A stretch of 16,640 bases of DNA from Clostridiales bacterium (GTDB taxonomy: Bacteria; Bacillota_A; Clostridia; Oscillospirales; Oscillospiraceae): NCBI GenBank assembly GCA_022777455.1, contig JALFGI010000029.1:1-16640 (forward strand). Reading direction: 5' to 3'. Under the pieces are notes generated by a model. That model saw nothing but the letters and a program-made list of their open reading frames with translations. It made no database searches and was not told where the DNA came from. Every line of letters begins with the position of its first letter. Within the stretch, counting starts at the first letter, position 1. A program made the translations under genes and the position numbers. Shown piece after piece: positions 6,774 to 13,435 of the stretch.

Positions 6774-7939
6774 TCCCAGGTCAGCCGCGGCTCGCAGAAC
6801 GGCAACCCATACGCCCCTCGATCAATCACCTGATTCCCAACAAACTGGAACCCTCCATTTTCCAATGGGCGGACAGTCACCTCGTGAGAAAAAAGGCAAT
6901 CCGTTTTCAAATCTGTGGAAATCATTTGAACCCTGATCGTGATGGTACCATCGGGATTGACCAGGTACGCCGTTACCTCCGGATCAATGGTGTAATAGCT
7001 GAGATAAAAAGCATAGTCGTTGGTCTCAATCTGGTGCCAGGGATAAAAATCCCCATCGACATGGTATTGAGCCAGAGAACGCAGTGTCTGTGTATCCATG
7101 TTAAAATACGGAAGAATCAGCTGTTCAAATTCCTCCGCGGGAATTTGGTAGCAACGCAGTTCATCGGAATACGTATATCCTTTCGGAGAGAACTGCTCCC
7201 CGTTTTCGTATCGGTAGAGGTATTCCCAAAGATCATTGAAGCTCAGTCCGGTTAAATTTTCTTCCGTCCAATCTGTAAGGTACAGATTGGTGGCAACATA
7301 TCCGCCGGCCATAATGTATTTCTGATTGAGCTCCCATAATTCCTTTTCCGGCTTCTCCAGCCGAATCAGGGTGTAGTCCGCAAAATGCTTGTCGCCCGCA
7401 GGGCAAATCCGGTAGTAAAAATTTCCGTTTTCTGTCACGTCCCAGTCCAGAATTTCGTGAACTTCGTAATCCGAATCCATGCTGTCATCCAAGAAATCCA
7501 CCATGGAATAGACGCATGCGGTTCCACTCTGATATGTAAACAGCTGATAGCCCAGCGCACCGGAGGAACGGATTGTAATCACCTCCTGCCGCGCATCCTG
7601 ATTCTGCTGTACCGCAGTCCAAAAGCTGTAAAAGTTTTCTCCGGTAGTCAGATACCCCGGACAGATTTCATCGGTATCTACCACATCCAGTCCAACCTCT
7701 TGCAGCCGTTCTTCAATGGCATCAATGCTGCTTTGCGTCAGATCCGGTTCCTCCCATTTGCTCTCCGGTTCCATTTTTCCTGCAGCTGAATAAAGGTCCT
7801 GATACATCGATACAATTTCTGCACATCGCTTTTCAATCTGTTTCTGCATTTTCGTATCAGGCTGAGCATCGGGCTTGGTACAGCCTGCCAAAACCAACGC
7901 TGTCAGAAGCAATAATACCAGCATTTTATTGAATTTCAT
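6761..7939 (-). CDS. Secreted lipoprotein of unknown function (DUF6070-like)
   Basis: The protein of 392 residues starts at the ATG at 7939. The TTG three codons upstream directly abuts the AAAAAGGGG ribosome site and cannot be the start. The N-terminus is a lipoprotein signal: MKFNKMLVLLLLTALVLAGC with lipobox Leu-Ala-Gly-Cys20, so it should be anchored on the outer face of the membrane. The body has motifs such as LTTGENFYSFW, LYLTDWTEENLTGLSFNDLWEYLY, IPAEEFEQLILPYF and FSHEVTVRPLENGGFQFVGNQV. These match, from memory, a family of Clostridia lipoproteins annotated as DUF6070; I could not verify this. No enzymatic motif is visible. It overlaps the upstream membrane protein gene by 14 bases, so the two are co-expressed and perhaps act together. 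Confidence 0.85.
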   Translation of the reverse strand: MKFNKMLVLLLLTALVLAGCTKPDAQPDTKMQKQIEKRCAEIVSMYQDLYSAAGKMEPESKWEEPDLTQSSIDAIEERLQEVGLDVVDTDEICPGYLTTGENFYSFWTAVQQNQDARQEVITIRSSGALGYQLFTYQSGTACVYSMVDFLDDSMDSDYEVHEILDWDVTENGNFYYRICPAGDKHFADYTLIRLEKPEKELWELNQKYIMAGGYVATNLYLTDWTEENLTGLSFNDLWEYLYRYENGEQFSPKGYTYSDELRCYQIPAEEFEQLILPYFNMDTQTLRSLAQYHVDGDFYPWHQIETNDYAFYLSYYTIDPEVTAYLVNPDGTITIRVQMISTDLKTDCLFSHEVTVRPLENGGFQFVGNQVIDRGAYGLPFCEPRLTWEKAG

Positions 7940-8687
7940 ATATTTCAACCCCTTTTTGTTTGAAATTAGCGATAATTTCTTCCGTCACTGGAATCACACA
8001 GAAACGCTGCCAATCTCCAATGGCAAAATATGGGTATATTCCCACTCCATCCCGGCAGAACAGCGCGAAGGGCACAGCCCCGCTGCCAAACCAGGCGTCA
8101 CTGTCAAATACGTTTTGATTTCCCGCCGCAATCACCTGATCACATATTTGGGAAACAGCATCTTCCGAAAGCTTCGGAAAAAACACCTTCAGTGTATAAG
8201 AACAAAGCTGCTTGTACCGTTGATACCCAGCTTCTGTATAGCTGTGCTCATCAAAATTGACGGTAATTTCCTGGATTGCCCGCTGTTCCATTGGCGTATA
8301 AATGGTGACAGTTGGAAGAGAATAGATTTTTTCATCCTCCGAAAAAACGAACTGCATTGCAGGATATTGGGAATGGATGCCCGAATTGTAACTGCAGCCT
8401 GACCAATCCTCCAGAGGCGGAAAATAACTTCGGCAGTAGTCACGTTCAAACAAGCTGTTAAAGCTTCGGATAAAATCCTCTGCTGTAGCTCCAAAAAGCG
8501 CTTCATTTCCATGGACTGTCCTGACCTCTATATTTATCGGTTCAATTCCCTGCTCATCTACAGCAAAAAGCAAATCCGCATTTGGTTCTTCTCTGTCTTC
8601 CTGACACTGAATCCATACCCAAAGGAATTCCCCCAGAAGGATTGCCGCAACCAGAATCCATACCGCCAGTTTGATTCTTCTATTCAT
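7926..8687 (-). CDS. Membrane-anchored extracytoplasmic protein of unknown function
   Basis: I placed the start at the ATG at 8687 because AAAGGAGAG lies 8 bases upstream and the extended -10 promoter lies just before that. An alternative start at 8744 would begin upstream of the promoter. The 253-residue product has one N-terminal hydrophobic segment (about residues 6-26, RRIKLAVWILVAAILLGEFL) and a large soluble part, probably outside the cell. The segment ends in Ile-Gln-Cys, which is not a lipobox. The soluble part contains ATAEDFIRSFNSLFERDY, AYF-type aromatic clusters and several Cys. I do not recognise the family. It is the first gene of a two-gene operon with the lipoprotein. Confidence 0.82.
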   Translation of the reverse strand: MNRRIKLAVWILVAAILLGEFLWVWIQCQEDREEPNADLLFAVDEQGIEPINIEVRTVHGNEALFGATAEDFIRSFNSLFERDYCRSYFPPLEDWSGCSYNSGIHSQYPAMQFVFSEDEKIYSLPTVTIYTPMEQRAIQEITVNFDEHSYTEAGYQRYKQLCSYTLKVFFPKLSEDAVSQICDQVIAAGNQNVFDSDAWFGSGAVPFALFCRDGVGIYPYFAIGDWQRFCVIPVTEEIIANFKQKGVEIYEIQ

Positions 8688-8718
8688 ATCGCATCTCTCC
8701 TTTTGTCCTCCGAATTTC

Positions 8719-8727
8719 ATTATAGCA
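8719..8727 (-). promoter_or_regulatory. Extended -10 promoter of the membrane protein/lipoprotein operon
   Basis: On the minus strand TGC is followed by a perfect TATAAT (8719-8724), an extended -10 element; no good -35 is present at 17 bases. It is 31 bases before the ATG at 8687. An inverted repeat (CTCCGGT at 8734-8740 with ACCGGAG at 8774-8780) lies directly upstream and could be a regulator site. Confidence 0.65.
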
Positions 8728-8805
8728 CATCGGCTCCGGTACAAATATTAGATTTTCATTAAAAAGTAACCAGACCGGAGTCCGCAGCTGCCCGAAAGAC
8801 GCGTT

Positions 8806-8939
8806 CGGTTCTGCAAAAGGAATCGCTCGGTCCATCTGTGCAAAAAGGAACCACCAAGTACACCGTTTGCGTGGCCGCAAAACAAAGCACATGGTGGAGT
8901 ATTAGTGTGAAAGTGTGTACCGGTTCTGCACCAGATGGA
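8806..8939. repeat. Nested imperfect inverted repeat with internal direct repeats
   Basis: Four collinear helices can form in one structure: TCCATCTGTGCA (8831-8842) with TGCACCAGATGGA (8927-8939, one bulge), GAACC (8848-8852) with GGTTC (8922-8926), GTACAC (8858-8863) with GTGTAC (8915-8920), and TTTGC (8866-8870) with GCAAA (8877-8881). CGGTTCTGCA occurs twice (8806 and 8921), and TGCAAAAGGAATC (8812) is nearly repeated at 8840. Short frames here lack ribosome sites and family resemblance. It could be a structured RNA, a small non-autonomous mobile element or a dispersed intergenic repeat; no flanking terminator was seen. Confidence 0.45.
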
Positions 8940-9034
8940 AAAAGGGTGCTCAAAGGTGTCCATGCAAACAGCTCATTTTGCAAGGTCAAAGCGCACATGA
9001 ATTATATATTGCTTTCTCCTCCGCCTTGTCCAAA

Positions 9035-9080
9035 AGCAAAAAACAACCCTCAGTACTGATCTCCAATACTGAGGGCTGTT
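9035..9080 (-). terminator. Strong minus-strand terminator
   Basis: TACTGAGGG (9067-9075) pairs with CCCTCAGTA (9047-9055), extended by four more pairs after one mismatch. On the minus strand it is followed by GTTTTTTGCTTTT. On the plus strand the downstream side is not T-rich. Confidence 0.8.
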
Positions 9081-9191
9081 ATTCACTCTTGGTATCTAGC
9101 ATCATCGATTAGACCTCACTTTCTACAGAATGGAAATCTGATTTTCAGATATCCGTGAGCTACATGATCATTGGACTCACTCCTTTTCTGT
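9035..9191 (-). ncRNA. Candidate small RNA or dead small-toxin transcript
   Basis: A minus-strand promoter (9198-9226) and a strong terminator (9035-9080) bracket about 155 bases with no long ORF. Near its 5' end AAAAGGAG is followed by ATGATCATGTAG, a three-codon ORF at 9171-9160. The same frame reaches a TAA at 9079-9081, just at the terminator stem, after 30 codons interrupted by TAG, TGA and TAA. The plan (strong ribosome site, about 30 codons, stop abutting a terminator) resembles small hydrophobic type I toxin genes of Firmicutes, but the decoded residues are not hydrophobic. A true sRNA, a leader-type mini-ORF or a degenerate toxin are all possible. Confidence 0.35.
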
Positions 9192-9196
9192 ATCTA

Positions 9197-9226
9197 CATA
9201 GTACTATGGATATTTCCGGTTTTCAA
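9197..9226 (-). promoter_or_regulatory. Promoter with palindrome over the -10, minus strand
   Basis: On the minus strand TTGAAA (9221-9226), a 17-base spacer and TACTAT (9198-9203) form a good promoter. A perfect 12-base palindrome CATAGTACTATG (9197-9208) covers the -10, a typical place for a repressor site. Confidence 0.5.
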
Positions 9227-9300
9227 GATGGAATATGTAATAAAATAGTCCCGCAATTTCTGTTCAAACAGGAGAAAACCTAATTTTTTACAAGTTATTG

Positions 9301-9329
9301 TTGACGCAGTATTCCCTCTGTGTTACAAT
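9301..9329 (+). promoter_or_regulatory. Strong promoter upstream of dinB
   Basis: TTGACG (9301-9306), a 17-base spacer and TACAAT (9324-9329) preceded by TGT (extended -10) make this the best plus-strand promoter of the window. Transcription would start near 9336. I saw no LexA-type box (GAAC-N4-GTTC) around it. Confidence 0.75.
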
Positions 9330-9338
9330 GATAACGTT

Positions 9339-9368
9339 AGGGCGGTTGGTTTACCGCCCTGTTTTGTT
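9339..9368 (+). terminator. Terminator-like hairpin at the start of the dinB leader
   Basis: AGGGCGG (9339-9345) pairs perfectly with CCGCCCT (9354-9360), followed by GTTTTGTTT. It begins only a few bases after the predicted transcription start and 225 bases before dinB, so it may act as an attenuator or as the end of a very short transcript. Confidence 0.6.
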
Positions 9369-9426
9369 TATCTGGCGGAATCACTCGCGCTGCATATTTT
9401 TTAAGGAATTCCATAAGGCAGGCACT

Positions 9427-9504
9427 ATGGCTTGTTGCATCGACAGCGACATGCCAAAACAGATGATCTACCACGGCGATCACGGATGGATATTGCAGGG
9501 ATAA
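9427..9504 (+). CDS. Possible 25-codon ORF in the dinB leader
   Basis: An ATG at 9427 reads 25 codons, beginning MACCIDSDMPKQMIY and ending GDHGWILQG, to a TAA-type stop at 9504. AAGGCAGG lies about 5-10 bases upstream as a possible ribosome site. The frame is also open back to 9298, but that part covers the promoter and hairpin and cannot be coding from this promoter. It could be a leader peptide or chance; I do not recognise it. Confidence 0.3.
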   Translation: MACCIDSDMPKQMIYHGDHGWILQG

Positions 9505-9592
9505 CCCCGCCTATTTCAGGAACAGAAAACAGAAAGGACCGACACTTTTGACTGATTAAGGCCAAAGCCAATTTTTCGAGGAGGGCAACGCT

Positions 9593-10837
9593 ATGAAACC
9601 ACTGATTTTCCATATTGACGTGAACAGCGCCTTCCTGTCCTGGGAGGCCGTCCGGCGCATTTCCCAAGGAGAGAACGACATCCGTCTGATTCCTTCTGCA
9701 ATTGGCGGTGACCGGGATAAACGCACTGGTGTCATTCTTGCCAAATCCATCCCTGCAAAGAAGTACGGCATAAAAACAGGTGAACCTGTTGCCATGGCTC
9801 TTCGCAAATGCCCGGATCTGTTCCTGGCTCGCCCTGATTTCCGGCTTTATGAGCAATCTTCAAAGGCATTCATGGACATTGTTCGCTCCTATGCGCCTGT
9901 GGTGGAAAAATATTCCATTGACGAGTGCTTTGCGGATTTCTCCGGGACACAGAAAATCTATCCGGATCCCATTGCTCTGGCGTATCTCATCAAGGATAGA
10001 ATCCGGGATGAACTGGGTTTTACGGTAAATATGGGTATCGGAGATTGCAAGCTGCTGGCGAAGATGGCCAGTGACTTTGAAAAGCCCGACAAAGTGCATA
10101 CACTCTTCCGGTCCGAGATTCAGCAGAAGCTGTGGCCGCTTTCCGTCCGTGATTTGTTTACGGTTGGAACTTCCACTGCAGAAAAACTTGAAAAAGCCAG
10201 AATACGAACCATCGGTGATCTTGCCAACCTTGATCTGCCCACGGTTCAGAAACTGGTGGGCATGAAAATAGGACGGCAAATTCATGATTATGCCAACGGT
10301 ATCGATCCATCGCCGGTCCTGTCAGCCCCTGAAGAAGCCAAGGGTTATAGCATCTCCACCACCCTGGAGGAGGATGTCGTCACGTCAGAGCAAGCCTTTG
10401 CCATCCTCCTGGCCCTCTCGGACAGCGTTACAGCCCGGATGCGCGCAGACGAAGTAAAAGCATACTGTGTTGCAGTGTCCATCCGTTCCAATGATTTTAA
10501 AACCCGCTCCCACCAAAAGAAACTGGCAGATCCCACCGATATTTCCCGGGAAGTCTACCAGTTATGCAAGCAGCTGTTTTCGGAACTCTGGGATGGCCAC
10601 ACACCCTTGCGACTCCTGGGCGTCGCTCTGACGGATATTACTCATGAGGAAACCGCTCAGCTTTCCCTCTTCCGGGACGAAGCCAGAGAACGCGCCCGGC
10701 GGCTTGATAAAGCTACGGATGCCATTAACGGCAAATTTGGTGCTTCTACCATTGTCAGAGGCTCCAGCGTTCACTCCAGTCTCGATGTTGGGAAGAAATA
10801 CCGTGCTCAGATGGAGCTGAAAAAGAGAGGAAAATAA
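9593..10837 (+). CDS. dinB: Y-family DNA polymerase IV (DinB/UmuC type)
   Basis: The 414-residue protein is a translesion polymerase that copies damaged templates with low fidelity. Catalytic acidic residues are in place: HIDVN with Asp9, and YSIDECFADFSG with Asp110 and Glu111. Phe14 sits at the steric-gate position. The little-finger domain spans about residues 245-350 and a helix-hairpin-helix region lies near 185-230. A beta-clamp binding motif QLSLF is at 356-360, followed by the usual basic LDKATDAINGKFG tail, as in Firmicute DinB proteins. Length is typical. The ATG has GAGGAGG 8 bases upstream. It is a single gene with a long (about 255-base) leader carrying a hairpin; no YolD-like or LexA gene is adjacent. 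No clear terminator was seen in the 59 bases before the convergent eutH-like gene. Confidence 0.95.
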   Translation: MKPLIFHIDVNSAFLSWEAVRRISQGENDIRLIPSAIGGDRDKRTGVILAKSIPAKKYGIKTGEPVAMALRKCPDLFLARPDFRLYEQSSKAFMDIVRSYAPVVEKYSIDECFADFSGTQKIYPDPIALAYLIKDRIRDELGFTVNMGIGDCKLLAKMASDFEKPDKVHTLFRSEIQQKLWPLSVRDLFTVGTSTAEKLEKARIRTIGDLANLDLPTVQKLVGMKIGRQIHDYANGIDPSPVLSAPEEAKGYSISTTLEEDVVTSEQAFAILLALSDSVTARMRADEVKAYCVAVSIRSNDFKTRSHQKKLADPTDISREVYQLCKQLFSELWDGHTPLRLLGVALTDITHEETAQLSLFRDEARERARRLDKATDAINGKFGASTIVRGSSVHSSLDVGKKYRAQMELKKRGK

Positions 10838-10896
10838 GCCTTCTATTGGGCACCTCTAAAAAATAATCCGGCGGTTTCATGATTTCGGGCCTGCAG

Positions 10897-11988
10897 TCAT
10901 ACTGCATCAGGGCGTTTTGAGTATACACGGGTCATTCTCATTGCAACAATCAGTCCCAGCAGCGCACCTGCGAATTTCCCGCCAAGCAGCGGAAGAATCA
11001 GCTCCGGCTGGGTGGCAGCAGCAAAGCCCATGTGAGCCGCAAAGGCAGAGGCTCCGCAAACCAGGAATGCACCGCACAGTACTTTCCCCCGCTGATCCAT
11101 ATCCCGCACCATTGCCAATGCCGGCATGACTGTAACCGCACCCACAATCATTCCGGTGGTACTGGTATCATTCAAGCCAGTCTTGCCACCGATCCAGCGA
11201 AAGGGCCTGGACATTCCTCTGCGGAGCAGCTCAGCCAGTGGGAGACTTCCCAGCATGACAATGGCGATGGAGCCAACGATATTCAGTGCTTCTTCCGCAG
11301 ATGCGAGGCCGGGTATGATGGCGACATCAGTAATATGCTGCACAGCTGCCAGGATCAGACCAAACGTTGACGCGATCTGAATCACCCGGGCAGCACCGGA
11401 AAACAGACGTATTGTCCCATCCGGAAAACGTATCAACCCCAAAAGCAAAACAGCGGATAAAAGGAAAATAGGAATACTCTGATAGAGAATCGCTCCAATT
11501 GCCAGACCCTGAAGCAATCCCCCGACGATCAGACCTGCCGGCAGAGTAATCAGTCCAGCCAGAATTCCCTTCAGAAACAGCGGACGATCCTCTTCCGTTA
11601 ATACGCTCATTCCCACCGGAATGGTAAACACCAATGTGCAGCCAAACATGGAAGAGGCAATAATCCCGGAGAATTGTCCCATTGCCGAATCCAGGGCCAG
11701 ATCCATTGCCAATTGGTATCCGCCCATATCAATGGCCAAAACGCAGCCAAACATAGCCGGGTCTATTCCCACTGAAGAAAGGGCCGGGCGGATCACACCA
11801 CCCAACCAAGTCGAAACAACCGGAGCCAGACAGATAATGCCGGTCATGGAGAGCGCCATAGGCCCCATCAGAGCAAAGCCTTCGTCAAATTTCTGTCCAA
11901 GCCCAAATCGGTTCCCAAGGATCTTATCCACGCCGCCCAGAACCGCACCGGCAGCAATGAAAAGCATCAACGCTCTGTTCATGCTCAC
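10897..11988 (-). CDS. EutH-family membrane transporter
   Basis: The 363-residue protein has about ten hydrophobic segments across its length. Signature parts of ethanolamine-utilisation protein EutH are visible: GGVDKILGNRFGLGQKFDEGF near residues 18-38, MGPMALSMTGIICLAPV (41-57), DPAMFGCVLAIDMGGYQLAM (76-95) and ASAFAAHMGFAA near 318. EutH helps ethanolamine enter the cell, notably at low pH. The start is the GTG at 11988, which shares GTGA with the stop of the upstream peptidase gene; GAGGAGG lies about 10 bases before it. An ATG two codons later is a less well spaced alternative. None of the other eut genes (ammonia-lyase, shell proteins, EutVW) is in the window, so the substrate may differ. 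The protein could have been recruited to carry a peptide-derived amine or other small solute (inference). Confidence 0.88.
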   Translation of the reverse strand: MSMNRALMLFIAAGAVLGGVDKILGNRFGLGQKFDEGFALMGPMALSMTGIICLAPVVSTWLGGVIRPALSSVGIDPAMFGCVLAIDMGGYQLAMDLALDSAMGQFSGIIASSMFGCTLVFTIPVGMSVLTEEDRPLFLKGILAGLITLPAGLIVGGLLQGLAIGAILYQSIPIFLLSAVLLLGLIRFPDGTIRLFSGAARVIQIASTFGLILAAVQHITDVAIIPGLASAEEALNIVGSIAIVMLGSLPLAELLRRGMSRPFRWIGGKTGLNDTSTTGMIVGAVTVMPALAMVRDMDQRGKVLCGAFLVCGASAFAAHMGFAAATQPELILPLLGGKFAGALLGLIVAMRMTRVYSKRPDAV

Positions 11989-13229
11989 TTGCGCATGACC
12001 TCCTCGATGTCAGGAACCGTTCTGGGAATGGCAGCGGACAGGTTTTCACAGCCGTTTTCCGTAACCAGGCAGTTATCCTCCACCCGGAAGCCAATCCCCC
12101 ACTCCTCGTGGTAGATGCCCACGTCCACACAGAAAACCATATTGGGCGCAATGACCTCCGGGGTCTTGATGGCATCGTGGACATCAAAGCCAATGTGGTG
12201 GGCACCACCATGCCACATATACTTCCCGATCTCCGACACATCCTTCAGAACGCCTGCATCCTTCAGAAGCTGTGCATTATAGCTGCGGATGGTTGCGTCC
12301 ACATCCTTCATCTTCATTCCCGGACGAATGATGGAGAACATGTGGTTGGAAGTCTGCAAGGCACATTCATAGAGCAGCTTCTGCCGGTCCGTGAATCTGC
12401 CATTACAGGGGAACCCGCGGGAAACATCCGTAATCAGATGATCATACTGCGCGCCAACATCGTTGAGGATCATGTCGCCATCCTGGGCCTGCCCCGTATA
12501 GGCATCATAGTGAATGTAAAAGTTGTTGGAGCCGGCAGAAATGATTGAAGGAAATCCGGGGCCGAGCGGCCCAAACTGGCCGATTGCCCGGTCAAATTCC
12601 GCCTTATACTGGTATTCATACATACCAGGCTTGGAAGCTTTCATCATGGCCAGGATGCCTGCTTCCGTAATCTTCTCCGCCTGACGCAGCGCTGCAATCT
12701 CACAGGGCTGTTTCATCGTACGCAGAGTACGCAGAATCGGATTGGCATTTTGAAGTGTCAGATATGGATACTCCTTGCAGATCAGCGCTGCCATGGTATG
12801 AGCCGGAGTATCCATGTCATCCGAGGAATAGCGGAAAAGATCCAAATACAGATTTTCATAAGCGCCGGAAAGGGCCAGCGCTTTTAAATCCGGCAGGAAT
12901 TGGGCCTGGTATCGAATGTCGCTGACGCCGGAAATATCTTCCGCCTCGGCTCCGGTAAGCCGTCTCCCGGTCCAGCGCTCCGCCATTGCATCGTTGGGCA
13001 GAATGTACAGCCGATGGGAAACGGAAGCATCACTGTCTTTGCAGATGACAAGTACTGTATTTTTCTGCTGAATTCCGGTCAGATACACAAAGTTGCGCTG
13101 GGCGAAGAAAGGATAATACTCGTCATTGGTTTTACGAACCTCCTGCCCCGCAAACAAAACCGCAACAGATCCGGGACGCATGGAAGATGCAAACCGCTGA
13201 CGGTTGCCGATATAAAAGGACTTGTCCAT
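11985..13229 (-). CDS. Aminopeptidase P-like M24B metallopeptidase
   Basis: The protein has 414 residues from the ATG at 13229, chosen because AAGGAG lies 8 bases upstream; a TTG one codon earlier is less likely. Residues 1-165 form the N-terminal aminopeptidase P domain (FFAQRNFVYLTGI) and 170-400 the pita-bread catalytic domain. Metal ligands visible are Asp257 (LNDVGAQY), Asp268 (ITDVSRGFP), His344 (HGGAHHIGFDVHD) and Glu384 (FRVEDN). The position that is Glu in the usual EPG-Y motif reads CVDVGIY, giving Asp369. Family members cleave the N-terminal residue from peptides with proline in position two, using two manganese ions, in the cytoplasm. The Glu-to-Asp change may alter metal binding or mark a subfamily. 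It is the first gene of a pair with the EutH-like transporter, coupled by a 4-base overlap. Confidence 0.92.
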   Translation of the reverse strand: MDKSFYIGNRQRFASSMRPGSVAVLFAGQEVRKTNDEYYPFFAQRNFVYLTGIQQKNTVLVICKDSDASVSHRLYILPNDAMAERWTGRRLTGAEAEDISGVSDIRYQAQFLPDLKALALSGAYENLYLDLFRYSSDDMDTPAHTMAALICKEYPYLTLQNANPILRTLRTMKQPCEIAALRQAEKITEAGILAMMKASKPGMYEYQYKAEFDRAIGQFGPLGPGFPSIISAGSNNFYIHYDAYTGQAQDGDMILNDVGAQYDHLITDVSRGFPCNGRFTDRQKLLYECALQTSNHMFSIIRPGMKMKDVDATIRSYNAQLLKDAGVLKDVSEIGKYMWHGGAHHIGFDVHDAIKTPEVIAPNMVFCVDVGIYHEEWGIGFRVEDNCLVTENGCENLSAAIPRTVPDIEEVMRK

Positions 13230-13278
13230 CAATCTTTCTCCTTCAACAAGTAATTTTCACAAATGAATGCGCTCCCCT

Positions 13279-13306
13279 ATTATAGCATGAATGAAAAATA
13301 ATGCTA
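13279..13306 (-). promoter_or_regulatory. Extended -10 promoter with inverted repeat before the peptidase/EutH pair
   Basis: On the minus strand TGC-TATAAT (TATAAT at 13279-13284) is an extended -10 element 50 bases before the ATG. The -35 is poor. TAGCAT (13283-13288) and ATGCTA (13301-13306) form an inverted repeat that overlaps it and could bind a regulator. Confidence 0.6.
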
Positions 13307-13373
13307 TCTGTTTCTACTGAAATTCTGATACCGGTCTTTGATTTATTTCCCATGCATGTCCATACATAGTTTA

Positions 13374-13409
13374 TGCGCCATAGGTACATTTTTTGTGACC
13401 TATGGCGCA
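13374..13409. terminator. Perfect 12-bp hairpin between the protease and peptidase genes
   Basis: TGCGCCATAGGT (13374-13385) pairs perfectly with ACCTATGGCGCA (13398-13409); the loop contains six T (A on the minus strand). It lies 27 bases beyond the protease stop, so it is probably the end of that operon. However, on the minus strand it is followed by TAAACTATG rather than a T-run. A regulatory hairpin or processing site is the alternative. Confidence 0.45.
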
Positions 13410-13435
13410 CTTTGCTATTTTGTTTCGAAGTCAAG

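Noticed and set aside
8680..9112. Several overlapping 65-80 codon frames on both strands
   Set aside because: They lie over the nested inverted repeat, lack ribosome sites and show Cys/Trp/Arg-rich composition unlike neighbouring proteins.
9260..9271. CTGTTCAAACAG palindrome as a LexA box before dinB
   Set aside because: It does not fit the Firmicute GAAC-N4-GTTC pattern and lies 30 bases upstream of the -35.
9298..9426. Upstream extension of the 25-codon dinB-leader ORF
   Set aside because: It would start at a TTG in the -35 element and run through the promoter and hairpin, so it cannot be translated from this promoter.
10838..10896. A terminator between dinB and the eutH-like gene
   Set aside because: Only a 5-bp stem without a T-run was found; no convincing terminator in either direction.
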